Below the pieces are notes generated by a model that saw nothing but the letters and a program-made list of their open reading frames with translations, had not been told where the DNA came from and ran no database searches. 64,000 bases of DNA from Tetrastigma voinierianum (lineage: Eukaryota > Streptophyta > Magnoliopsida > Vitales > Vitaceae), in the NCBI GenBank assembly GCA_016808115.1, contig JAEQBH010001380.1, forward strand, positions 62,001-126,000, written 5' to 3'. Both the position numbers and the translations under genes were made by a program. Shown here piece by piece: positions 10,957 to 21,080 of this stretch (position 1 is the first letter of the stretch; each line of letters begins with the position of its first letter).

Positions 10957-12188
10957 TTCTTTGGTTCAAAACCATTTCATGCACTCACACCCGTTTCGAC
11001 GCGATGTTACCGTGCATATGGAATGCAAGTATGTCAGGTTAAGTTATATGCATTATTTCCAATTTATGGCAAATAATTTCCATTCATCACATCAATATGT
11101 TAAAGGCATATATCAATATCAATTTGTACAAACTGCATGTTATTTAATTATCAAACAATAACTGTAGTCCCTTGAATTGGGACCTCAATCCAACGAGGCA
11201 TCATCGGCCTCAACATTCAAAACACGTAACACATCAAAAATAAAAATTTATTTTATTTTTTTCATTTTTAGAAGCGTGTATGTCGCGACGGAGAACTCTG
11301 TTGTAAGCGGCCATGTCGCTGCCGGGCGCGGTCGCCCGTGCCCAGGCTCCCGGGCGTGTCGCGCACGTAGTGAGTGCAACGGCGTATCATCTGGCTGGAG
11401 TCACGACCCGATAAGTCGGTCATTGACTTGCAGGTCAAACTGAGAAATTTGCATTTTTGTACAGTTTTGGGCGTACGATTTTGGGCTTGTATAGTTTTGG
11501 GGTGTCCATTGGGACCGGGCATTTCCTCCTTCCATCCCAAAATTTTGGGACTGAACATCAAGGCCACTCACGACCTCGGGGAAACAAAACCACGCAATTA
11601 GATGGCTTTTAAGCTAAGAATAAAACCGAGTAGGAAAATCCCCTACCTCTTGGAGTTTACCGAAACTCCCCAATTTTGGTCTCTATTCGAAGCTCTTGCC
11701 ACGAGGATGAACTTTGCCTCTTGCTTCAATGAACGTCGACGACCGGATCTCCTGGAAAACTAGAGTGAAGGAGGAGCTTCTCTCTCCTCTTCTCTTCCTC
11801 TCTCATTTTCCCTCTCTTTCTTCTTTCTCTTTTTCTTTCTTTTTCTCCCCAATTTCCTCTCCCCCACCAAATTGTTTAGTCCAACAAGTCAAGTGGGATG
11901 TCCCATTCCTTGCCACGTGTCACCTCACAATTGGCTCTTTTTAGAGTTCCCTTATCCACTTATCCAAAACAATGGATTTCCATCCTATCATGTTGTGACA
12001 CATGACCACTCCCTGGACTTTTGACTTCTCTCCATTTGACATGGCTTATTGTGAGCCATCCAAACAAGTGTCAAGTGTCACTCGTTACCCTCAATGCCTC
12101 GAAAAAACGTGAAATTCCGACGGTTTCGGAATTCGACGGGATAACTAGATTTCGCGAGACGATTCCAACGGTGAAGTCCGTTTCGTCA

Positions 12189-12600
12189 AGTACTGGCCGA
12201 CTTTTTAGCAGAAATTCCTCAATAGGAAATGGAACCAGACAGCTCCGCTTGGTGGACTCTGAATGTGGATGGTGCTTCCCGATAGACGGGAGATGGATTG
12301 AGACTACAACTTAAGCCTTGAATGGGGAAATTATAGAGCAGGCCATACGTTTGGATTTCTCCGTTTCCAACAACGAGACACGAATACAAAGCAATCATAG
12401 CCAGGATTGACCTCGCAATCTCTGTATCCTCAGAAAAAATAATTATAATAAGCGACTCTCAATTGATGGTAAGACATGTAAACGGAGAATATGATACAAA
12501 AGACCAGCGCATGACCAAGTATGTATACGGTCCCGGCTTTACGATTGGGGAAACCTTAGGGCAAGCGACGGTGCGTCTCGAGAGATTGAATGAAAGGTAG
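12189..12600 (+). pseudogene. Tat-A second, archaeal-type RNase H (aRNH) remnant
   Basis: The text resumes after the nested LTR with LADFLAEI (12192-12215), the tail of the RNase H connection. Then comes WWTLNVDGAS (12248-12280), the aRNH start with its first catalytic Asp. LDFSVSNNET is followed by IIARIDLAISV (12395-12425) with the alanine/leucine helix, and by IIISDSQLMVRHVNGEY (12440-12495) with the third catalytic Asp in SDSQL. The usual glutamate of the family's NNEAEYEAL helix is blurred by a frameshift (NNETRIQAI). This extra RNase H is a hallmark of Tat-lineage elements; it is thought to complement or replace the older RNase H during reverse transcription. One or two frameshifts separate the blocks. 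Confidence 0.85.
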
Positions 12601-13940
12601 GCGCTTTGGTATTAATTGGCCGCGTCCTACCAATAAAGAAAGCGATTGCTCTGCGGAAATACACTACCGACGAGTGGAGTCGATTACTCTTCTTAGAATT
12701 AGCGAAATAGACGAAGCGTGTCTTTCTTGGATGACTCCAATAGTATGCTATTTGAGCTCGGGAGAACTGTCGGATAATAGGGCCGAGGCCCACAAGACCT
12801 AGGTTTAGGTGGCTTGGTTCTCACTCGTGAAGCGATCGACTATATAAGTCCACAGACGAATACACCTTAAGTGCCTCGCTCGCGGCGAGTATGTTTTGGT
12901 GGAACTCCGTGATGGGGTATCGCGAGAAATCATCCGGCGGGGACGTTTAGCCTGAGGCCCACACATAGGGCTACTATTGGCCCGACCATCTGCATGTAGA
13001 TGCGTTCGCTGTGTCGGGAAGTGTGGCTAGACACCGGTGACCCCAGGTGTCAAAGTCTTGGGCCTTCGAGACCTAACGACCATAGTGAGCCCCTGACCCT
13101 TTGCTCAGTGGGGTATGGGCATCGTAAGGCCACTGCCTACCGCCTCGGCTCAGAAGAAGCTACTACTAGTTGCCACCGACTATTTCAGTAAAGGGATAGA
13201 AGTCGAAGCCTTCACGTCCATAAAAGATAAAGAGGTTGTTCAGTTCGTATGGAAGAACATTGTGTGTAGGTTCGGAATATCCCAGTCGATTGTAACCGAC
13301 AATGGGCCATAATTTGATAGCTGGGTATACAGGAATTTTTGCAGCGAATTGAAAATCAAAAACCTATAAGCAACCCTACGATACCCATAGAGAAATGGCC
13401 AGGCAGAAGCATCAAATAAGACTCTCCTGTCGGCTAACCTTTGCATTTAGCTAAAGAAAATGGGTAGAGGCTATTGGGGTTTTATGGAGCTGCTTGAACA
13501 ATAGGCAAAACCAGCGCTATAAACTAATCTCTCCCTCATGTATGGAATGGAATCTATTATCCCCACAGAAATCGGGATGCCCATCGTACGAGTAGAAATT
13601 CCTAAGAAAGCAAATGTTGAAGCTATAATCAAAGAACTAGACAACTGCGACGGACTGGGGCCGGCGGGGTACATGCGCATGCGTCGTACCGGTAGTGGCC
13701 AGCAGAGCTTGCCGACGTGACCGCGTAAGCCGCGCCCATTCATGCCGGAGACTTGGTCTTAAGACGAGTCTTTGAAAACACGGCTAACCTAAAAGACGAG
13801 AAGTTCCAGAAACCAATTGGGAAGGATCATACACGATAGTTCGAGTAGGGACAACCGAGTCTTATGGGTTAAGTAGGCCAGACGGAATTTGTTATACAGG
13901 ATGTGGAGCATATGCACCTGCAAATTATTATAATTAATGT
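12601..13940 (+). pseudogene. Tat-A integrase remnant
   Basis: The catalytic core is clear: LLLVATDYFSKGIEVEAF (13150-13215) with the first Asp, IVTDNGP (13288-13312) with the second, and NGQAEASNKTLLSA (13395-13435) with the catalytic Glu. MYGMESIIPTEIGMP (13538-13585) and VRVEIPKKANVEAI mark the downstream region. The 13720-13920 stretch resembles the C-terminal DNA-binding part. The N-terminal zinc-finger part (12600-13000) is too decayed to see the His and Cys residues. Stops after TDNGP and inside the C-terminal part break it. Integrase inserts the cDNA into the chromosome. Confidence 0.85.
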
Positions 13941-14025
13941 TTCTTTGAGGATGATATCATCAATTAAGATTATCTTTTAGACATTTCCTTTGAAAGCCAA
14001 TAATTACTTCTCTTTAAAAAAACAA

Positions 14026-14410
14026 GCCCGGATATGGTTATTTGTCCTGCTGGCTTCTTAAAAGTCCAGATATGGTTGCTGTCCTGCTGGCACCTAAAAA
14101 ATCCCAGATATGGTTGTTGTCCTACTAGAGCCTTAAAAAGTCAAGATATAGTTCTTGTCTGCGGCACCCCGAAAACTGGAAATATGGTTGTTGTCCTGAC
14201 ACGCCAAAAGTCGGATATTGTTGTTGTCCTGTGGCATCTAAAAAAGCCTAGGTATGGTTATTGTCCTGTTGGCATCTAAAAAAGCCCATATATGGTTGTT
14301 GTCCTACTAACATTTTTAAAATAAAAAGCCCAGATATGGTTGTTGTCTTACTGACATTTTTAAAAATAAAAAGTCAAGACATGGTTGTTGTTTCGCTAGG
14401 ATTTTTATCA
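14026..14410. repeat. Tandem repeat, about nine 35-50 bp units
   Basis: The unit is roughly AAAAGCCCAGATATGGTTG followed by TTGTCCTGCTGGCATCT. Copies begin near 14024, 14060, 14098, 14138, 14172, 14206, 14246, 14280, 14325 and 14372. It lies just behind integrase in the 3' region, where Tat/Ogre elements are known to carry variable tandem arrays that can seed satellite DNA. It is not a CRISPR array: no conserved repeat-spacer alternation exists. Confidence 0.85.
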
Positions 14411-14529
14411 AACATGACTCATGTCCTGGTAAGTATCTTGCTATTCCATTAAGATGCTCTAAAAGTACCAAAGATTACAAATTAATACGCATAATGGCAA
14501 TAGCGCTCTAGTAAATCTCCAAAAATGGC

Positions 14530-17235
14530 AAAAACTAACATAGGAAAGAAGTCATTGCTTTGTTCCTCACTGGCAGCGTCCTCCTGCCGGATCCTTTGCC
14601 GCTTAGCCGGATGTACCTCTGACCTTGGCTGCGATTGTTAGAGTGAGAACACCCTAGATTCGCAAAAAATTCTAGAGGAAGTGGGTCGTTAGAGTCAGGC
14701 ATGCCATCCGGAATCCTTGGCAGGTCATCGCAGATGCTGTGTTTGAACACATAGCATCCGTAGCCATAAGCGAAAATCTACTCCAAGGCTTTTTGGTAGT
14801 CTTCCTTGTCCTTGCCCGCCTCGGAATGAAGAGAATACACCTCATCTTTGGATGACCCAAGCTCTAGTAAAAGTGACGTTCGCTCGCTTGGCAGGCGTGA
14901 CCTCAATCTCCCGCTTGCGCTCGTCTTCCTTAGCGGTTGCCGAACATCGGGCCACTAGTAAGGTCATCCTCTGCCCTTGCCTTAGCATCACCTCTTTGCT
15001 GCAGTTTGTCGAACCGAGCCACCTTAGCCTCACAGCCTCGTCCTTTGTTTTCTCCGTTTAATTTTTCGCCCAGCTCTGCGGCCTCTTACTTCCAATGTTT
15101 CGACTTGGATTCTGCCTTGGCCAAAGAAGCGTCCAAGGCTTGATGCTTGGAAACGGTTGACTGGGCATAAAGCCTCAGCTTCTTGGCGTCATCTAGTCGG
15201 GATTGAAACTCCCTATGCTAGCGAGCCATATTCCGGATGGCCGTCATGGCTTGTAAAAGAAAAGTTAGAAGAAAATTACTACGCAGAACTAGTAATCAAG
15301 TCTTAAAAATCAGCACATACCAGCTCGGCCGATCGATGAAAGTCATGATTCTGAGATAAACATCCGTCTGGGTCACATTGGAAAGCCTCATATTCCTTAT
15401 AGGCGAGAATGAAATGGAGTCTTGCTTTCTGCTTGCGGCCGCCGCTAGTACTCGGAAATAATTGCAGGATGGGAATCGTGCATTTCTTGCGGCCGAAGGC
15501 TCGCACGGTTGAAGGGAGCTCGCGGTGGATGATCTCCCAAGCACCCTTTGAATCAGGGGCAATCATGCCCATTGGGGGATGGATCCTCTCCTGTGGAGGA
15601 ACGTATGTGCTCAGCAGCACTCGGTCAGGCAGCCTTTTCCTGTTAGGCTCGGTGTCTACAGGCTCGGGCGAGAGCATCATAGTAACGGCTACACCCGATG
15701 GGGCCCCCTCTCGAATTTCTTTGACATTGGAAGGCCCCACAACTGGGATCCCCTTCTCCAGAGGGGTATCGACCTCATTGGGGGCGCTTTCCAAGACCGG
15801 CTTATCATTAAGGGAGGCTTGATCGGGGGAGTCCACTAAAATTATTGCCCATCCTTTTTATTCATCTGGTGAAGATAACTTTAGACATTTCCCATCATAT
15901 ATGAGGGTGGTCTCACCCTTTCGAGCCCACAACCCACTTATGCATCCATGCGGCGAACCCGACGGCAAGCCTAGACATTTCTCCTCCTCGGCGGGCTCAT
16001 TGGCAATTATGCCTGTCCAGTCCACGAAGTCTTGCAACTCGACTTTGGCTACCTTAGTTTGCCGAGCCCTTGTCCTATCTCCTTTCTTCTTCTTTCCAGG
16101 GGGGGGGCAGGTTGCGAACTTTGAGGTTGGGAGGCTCGGGCAGATCTCACTAAGGTCCTGCGGGACCTTGGCGATCTTCACGAGCAACAAGCGCACGGAA
16201 GAGCTACACGAACCGACTTATAGATGTCAGCGAAACGCGTGCTTTACTCAAATGAGAGCTTTATGAATGACGAGAGGGAGCGATGGGGATGATGTAGGGA
16301 AGGCGAAGGTGACGCTCATGAAGTTCCTCGTCATTAAAAAATCATGATTGCCCTGCCTCTGGTATCTTGATGGTGTCTAATGTTCTCCAAGCCCGGCCTT
16401 CTCAATCGATTGGTAGCGGCCTTTACTGCGCTTTGGATAGCATCGGGAAAAGCGGAGGTGTGTCGATACAGTCATCCCTAGCGAGAACATGAGTTCTGAC
16501 GAACTAAGACCGACACGGGAACCTGAGGCGATTCACATCAAAAGGGAAGCCACTGAGAGCGGGTGTCTCGTACCACGGGCCTCTAACCAGGACAACCTTC
16601 GCCTGCGTCTTGGGGGGAATTAGGGGCAGATTACAAATTGTAGCGGGACTATGGGCGACGAGAATGACAGGCCGCGGAGTCCCGGCCAGCTGATATAAGG
16701 CTGAAACATATCTCTACAAGAGAAATATCCAGTTGGTAGAGAAAGTTAAGCATACTACAACCCATTAAAATTCGAAAAACATTCGGATGGACAAGTGCAA
16801 GAGGAGCTCGAGTGACGTGTAGGTGGGTACAAGCGGGAAGCGAAGTCAGGCTGAATTGCTCTGGGTGAGAGTAGGCAGTGTTATCAGTATCTACGAGTAG
16901 AAAGTGGTATGTTTGAAAATTCTAGCTAATGCTATCGGGGGACTTAGCGGGGAGGACCTCTCGGTTCCTTCACGGACATAGTAAGGCGACTCTGGTGGGG
17001 CCTCTATACCGGCTGGGGCGGGTGGAAATCTCCTCTTGACCCTTGTCATTACACGAGCCCAGGCAAAGAAGGGATCGCTTGAGGATCTCTTAGCAAAACG
17101 ATAAAGCGAGTACAAAACTAGACTAGGAGCTTTTTGAAAACTATTAGGATGCACCCGGGGCCAAAGTACATCCCCGAACCTGTAAATACCCAGGTTATGT
17201 CGTCGGAACCACCTGCCAGGTGGCCAAGCGCACAT
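14530..17235 (-). pseudogene. Antisense ORF in the 3' region of Tat-A (gypsy-type transposon protein with coiled coil)
   Basis: On the strand opposite gag-pol, joined frames give a protein-like text. The N-terminal part (17235-16700) has FGDVLWPRVHPNSFQKA and YQLDISLVEICFSL, resembling the 'putative gypsy type transposon' domain (Pfam PF04195 type). The middle (16196-15303) includes the longest open frames, 112 and 177 codons. One holds a lysine-rich KKKKGDRTRAR stretch, the other proline-rich text and GAWEIIHRELPSTVRAFGRK. The C-terminal part (15240-14540) has heptad-rich DASLAKAESKSKHW and KLNGENKGRGCEAKVARFDKL, typical of a coiled coil, then a CVFKHSICDDLPRIPDGMPD-like end. Antisense ORFs of this sort are known in several plant Tat-lineage elements; their role is unknown. 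Here it is broken by many stops. The PF04195 link is my inference from pattern. Confidence 0.6.
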
Positions 17236-18050
17236 TCAAGGCGAGACCCGAGCAAGACGACCTAAACAAAACAATCCTTACAAGCAAAATCGGAAGCAAA
17301 GGAGAGGAAAAACCCACTAGAAGATCGAAAATAGTCGAAAACCTTCAATAGCTACTTAGCTAAAATCTTCAAGAGTGTTGCAGATGCTCAAAGGATTTTT
17401 GGGCAAAAGACTTCTAAGTAACGATAAAGAAATTAACTTATGGATCCTTATCCTGTAGGGGTAGGGGCACGAACATGCACATTAAATGCACCGGTGGTAG
17501 CTAGTATCAGCGTGCCCCTCTCAACCCAGGTTGGTATTCACAAGGCGTTTTATCTTATAGGGCATCTAAACCACGCATGAGCTCTTTGATTGTAAGCACC
17601 CAGCCCTTTGGGTCTATCAATCACCGAGCTCATAGTTTCTATAAACTGTCCGTCGAGCTAAGGCCCCTCAATTTGCCTTTCAAAATGAGTAGAGCCTAGA
17701 TTAGTATGAGAACCTAAGAATGGAGTCCCAGTCAAATTTGAAAACAAAATTCACAGCAATAAAAAGAGCATCTCGAAGCCATCTTTAAGTAGGATTACTC
17801 CTGGCGGCATACATAGAAACAATGAAAGATAGAAAGTTTGGTACACAAGCATGCCCAAAAACTAAATCTTATTAAAATGCGCCACTAGGCATCAGTGGTT
17901 ACAAACAAAAGCAAATGCTTAAAACCATGATAGACTATTACAAATCCATCATAAGTAACCATACGCGATTGATTGTAAAGAAAAAAAAAGAAAAAAAGAA
18001 GGAAAAGTGGAAGAAAGAAAGTATGAAATATTATGTTTGAAGACTCCTCG
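17236..18050. other. 3' region of Tat-A without recognised gene
   Basis: Mixed sequence with no readable domain. A run of A and G near 17980-18020 gives poly-Lys/Phe frames that are not meaningful. Confidence 0.5.
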
Positions 18051-18290
18051 TCTCGATCGTCTGCTTTCAGCCGTGCGACTCTGGCGCGGGACGACACCTA
18101 GCTGGCGAAGAACCACTGAAGAGTGACACAATCGAGCTTCCCACCTAGGACATCTGGTAGGTCAACACAGATGTCGTTCTCTAACACACAATATCCATTG
18201 GCGACAAACAACTGCAGAGATTTCTGAAAGCCTACCTCCATAACTTCTCCACCTTCACCAGCTTATAGATGTTGGTGAGGGAGGAAGTCA
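18051..18290 (-). pseudogene. Second, diverged copy of the antisense-ORF C-terminus
   Basis: The minus strand reads SLQLFVANGYCVLENDIC and then VDLPDVLGG. This parallels the other antisense C-terminus at 14820-14600 (YGY-CVFKHSIC, then DDLPRIPDG). At DNA level the GG(C/T)AGGTCA(A/T)C(A/G)CAGATG stretch is shared (near 14718 and 18160). The two copies differ a great deal, so this is an old duplication of the 3' region or a trace of recombination between two related elements. Confidence 0.6.
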
Positions 18291-18366
18291 CAATGGGGGA
18301 AAGCTTTGTGCAACGGAAGAGGAATCCATTACAATGGGGGAAAGCTTTGTGCAATGGAAGAGAATC
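18285..18366. repeat. Two direct repeats of about 42 bp
   Basis: ACAATGGGGGAAAGCTTTGT with GCAACGGAAGAG (from about 18291) is repeated as ACAATGGGGGAAAGCTTTGT with GCAATGGAAGAG (from about 18331). The near-identity points to a recent local duplication compared with the rest of the element. Confidence 0.8.
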
Positions 18367-18566
18367 AGGTGGCAAAAACGTGGACTTCGGAGATTCACCC
18401 CAATATATATAGGGGATGATCTTAAAAGGTGCATTGAATGCATCATCGGAATATCACGCGCGCGAATAGCGTTGGAACATATGCGCATTAATAACCCTCT
18501 GATTCTCCATACTTAGTGTCCGAGGAAACCACCGGTATATTTCCCAGACTAGAAGGCTGTCTGGTC

Positions 18567-18577
18567 AAAGGGGGCAT
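18567..18577 (+). promoter_or_regulatory. Polypurine tract of Tat-A
   Basis: AAAGGGGGCAT lies directly before the 3' LTR start TGTGAGCAAG. This is the plus-strand priming site. The GGGGCAT core is shared with the polypurine tract at 789-802. Confidence 0.8.
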
Positions 18578-19112
18578 TGTGAGCAAGTGGCATAAGAGCT
18601 TAGACAGCCTCGTTAGACGATGCTCGAAACGGAGACCGTCACGCCGTATCATGCAGCGACCTAAGCGGCCCTGCCATATTAAAACCATCTTTGGGGGATT
18701 AGCAAAGGGAAAGTTTTGCCGTTTGAATCGTCAGCCAGTGACCAATAGCGTATGGGAAGTTTGTTATGGATAATACAAAAACTTCTATTTATCACTTGGA
18801 TAAGTGTCCCGAATCTGTCTCACCGAAACATAAATCCTTAATAAGAGAATTAGTCCTTGATAAGGAAAGAAGTCTTATCGCCCAAAATTACGAGATTATC
18901 TTTCCTATAATCAAAGAAAGAAATTCAAATATAAAGTGAAGACTCCTTTGAGAAGGTATCACGATTAGGTGTCTGGCTCTCTTTTCTGTACCTGCGCCAC
19001 GTTGAGCTTGTCGTCGGAGGTAGTCGACCGAGTCACAGCCAGGTCCACATTATTTTGTAGATTTACATTGCACCACTAATGCCCCGAACGTCAGACGATC
19101 CAGATAACTACA
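18578..19112 (+). mobile_element. 3' LTR of Tat-A
   Basis: Starts TGTGAGCAAG, ends GATAACTACA. The 18750-18950 block matches the 5' LTR. The left 170 bp have diverged strongly from the 5' LTR or been rearranged. TATAAAG at 18930-18936 corresponds to the TATA-like box of the 5' LTR. Confidence 0.75.
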
Positions 19113-19914
19113 AAAAGTTAAATACTTTTAGATCTTAAGGAATGGCTTATATAGTAGTTTTTACTTTATTTATTGTAGTTATTTAAGTATTATTATTATT
19201 TGACTTTTATCAACTTTGCATTATAATACTATGTTCTTTGACTCAAATCTACTATTTTTTTTTAGATTTGAACCTACTCTGTTTTTGGATTCGAAATAAG
19301 ATTTCCCTTAAACCCATCTATGAGATCTTATTTAAATTCATCACACCTTATTACCATTTGAATCAGGCTTAAAAGGCTACTTTATTTACTGACATTTATA
19401 ATTTTAAAGATTACAAGAAGACAAGAAAATATTAAGATGATATTTTTTTATTTGCTCCGGTTTTTCTATTAAGATAAAAATAATTTATCGATATCCATTA
19501 ATATAATAAAAAAGAATTTACGATCACAAAATTCATTTTAATGATATTAATTTATACGAGTTTAAAGGTTTTATCATTTATGGTTTTTTGTTTGACAACG
19601 GTTTATCATTTATGTTGAAAGTGACATTTAGCAAAAATCTATATAGAATAAGAAGCTTGAAAATGAATGAACCAAGTTGAACAAATCTTATCTTAGCTAA
19701 ATAATTTCCTAAAATGCTAATATTTGTATTACCTGCAAATCTAAAGCTTGATTAGGAATCAAGCAGATTGAGGTTAAACCTGTTTTCAAAACCAGTTATT
19801 AGGAAACCAAACTGACCAAAAAACCGATTCAAAACAAAAAATATAGTGGCAAACCTAGAAATTGACATAAGGAGGGGTATTTTAATATATGAAAATTTTA
19901 TTAAACTAACAACT

Positions 19915-20060
19915 GAAAGCCTCAGCTTAATGGTAGATGACTTATAAGATTTAAGAGTGTATATTTTTCTATTTCTTCCTTGGTTCAATTCCCATTGAAA
20001 TATTATGGGATTTGAGGGTGTATATTTTTCTTTCTAGATTCAATTCCCTTAGGAAAAAAG
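19915..20060 (+). mobile_element. Candidate tRNA-derived SINE head
   Basis: CTCAGCTTAATGGTAGATGA (19921-19940) resembles a Pol III A box (GCTCAGTGGTAGAGC type), and GGTTCAATTCC (19982-19992) fits the B box. They are about 60 bp apart, close to the spacing inside a tRNA gene. A second B-box-like GATTCAATTCCC follows at 20037, as part of a local duplication of the GTGTATATTTTTCT segment. The sequence does not fold as a tRNA to my eye. I cannot define the 3' end or a target duplication. Confidence 0.4.
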
Positions 20061-20769
20061 ATAAAAATTTTTGGAAAAAAAAAGATCTAAGGGACATACT
20101 TTCCATTCTAATAGTTACTTTTGTGTTGAAGTTCGGTTTTCTCTTTGTTAGCTTTGGATCATGCCAATAAAAAAAAACCATAATGAATTGATAGATTTAC
20201 GTGAACATCCTAAATATGGAAAAATCAAGAGTAAGAAAAAAAATAAATCATCCATTTTAGATATAGGTTCAAAATTGGAATACTATGGCTATTCAAAAAA
20301 AAAAAAAAAAAAAAAAAAATCACAACACCTTAGAATGTCACACAATACCTTACAATCCTAAAAGCAATACCTTAACAAATTAAAAAAATATAAAATTATG
20401 TAAAATGTTCCATCATTTACGTTAACAATGTTTTATTTTTATTAAATATCTAAAAATAAAAAAAATATTCTGTTACTCTTTTTATTAAAAAAAATAGAAG
20501 ATTTTAACTTATTTATTTAATAAAAAATTTATAATAGATTATAAAAAAAAAAGGAAAGAAAATTGTTATAAGTAATAAGTTGAAAAAGTAAATACATTTT
20601 TTTTTAAATTTATAAGTCTATAGTATCATTTAACTCAATAGTTTAGTTAGTTCATAGTCTTAGAATTTATTCAATAATCACTAGTTAAAATCCTTACAAT
20701 TGTTCAATTATCATCCCAATTCAAGTGTTAGGACCTAATTGAAGTACACACAAATTTGCCGACATCCAC

Positions 20770-20772
<3 letters not shown>

Positions 20773-20823
<51 letters not shown>
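20773..20823. repeat. (TA)n microsatellite
   Basis: About 25 uninterrupted TA units. It is followed directly by a 54-bp tandem duplication. Confidence 0.95.
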
Positions 20824-20828
<5 letters not shown>

Positions 20829-20925
20829 CTATAGTATCATTTAATGATTTTATCCAAAAAATTTGTGACCTATATATAAACTCTATAGTATCATTTAATG
20901 ATTTTATCCAAAAAATTTGAGAGGT
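20821..20925. repeat. 54-bp tandem duplication
   Basis: TATAAACTCTATAGTATCAT and the next 26 bases (to AAAAAATTTG) occur at 20821 and again at 20875 with no visible change. This marks a recent duplication. Confidence 0.9.
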
Positions 20926-21080
20926 CACATCCGATTGCCAACTTGAAAACTTTATTGGAGCAAAAGAGAAGCCATTATTAAACACATCCCACACAAAAAT
21001 GAAAAATTGAAAACAAGGCCTCAACTAACTTCCCATGATTTTTGAGGAGAAAACCAAAAAATGGGAGCAATTTTCTTGCC

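Larger units (their letters stand above)
9212..12188 (-). mobile_element. Nested Tekay-type LTR inside Tat-A RNase H
   Basis: Read on the minus strand it belongs to the same LTR family as 26151-28448. It shares the segment with TTGGAATCGTCTCGCGAAAT near 12130-12170, the CATGTGTGAGGGAGT block near 10640, the GGGCATTG...CCGTCGTGGGA block near 10490, and the end GTGTCACA at 9212. The first roughly 90 bp of the LTR (the TGTAAAACC start and poly-A tract) are missing at the right edge. About 75 bp of Tat-A RNase H are missing there too, so a deletion removed the junction. No matching target duplication can be expected. Coding ORFs inside have no family match. Confidence 0.75.
5630..19112 (+). mobile_element. 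Tat-A: full-length but degraded Ty3/gypsy Tat element
   Basis: Two LTRs in direct orientation bound this 13.5-kb element. Between them, in the order expected for Ty3/gypsy, lie gag, protease, RT, RNase H, a second (archaeal-type) RNase H and integrase. The second RNase H between the first RNase H and integrase is diagnostic of the Tat lineage. A tandem array, an antisense ORF and the polypurine tract fill the long 3' region. Stops and frameshifts are everywhere, so it is not autonomous. A foreign LTR of about 3 kb sits in the RNase H. The 5-bp flanks are TTAAG (5625-5629) and AAAAG (19113-19117), only a weak target duplication. The two LTRs differ visibly, which implies an old insertion. Confidence 0.85.
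19113..21060. other. AT-rich spacer
   Basis: No gene is visible. It contains the SINE-like head and short repeats listed separately, a poly-A run at about 20295-20320 and long A/T tracts. ORFs such as 19752-19988 (minus) and 20161-20361 (plus) are low-complexity and have no family match. Confidence 0.55.

Noticed and set aside
14026..14410. Possible CRISPR-like array
   Set aside because: Units follow each other without distinct spacers and have drifted, and the context is a plant retrotransposon.
19970..20048. True tRNA gene from the B-box match
   Set aside because: The A and B boxes are present, but I find no acceptor stem or cloverleaf, so only a SINE-like relic is plausible.
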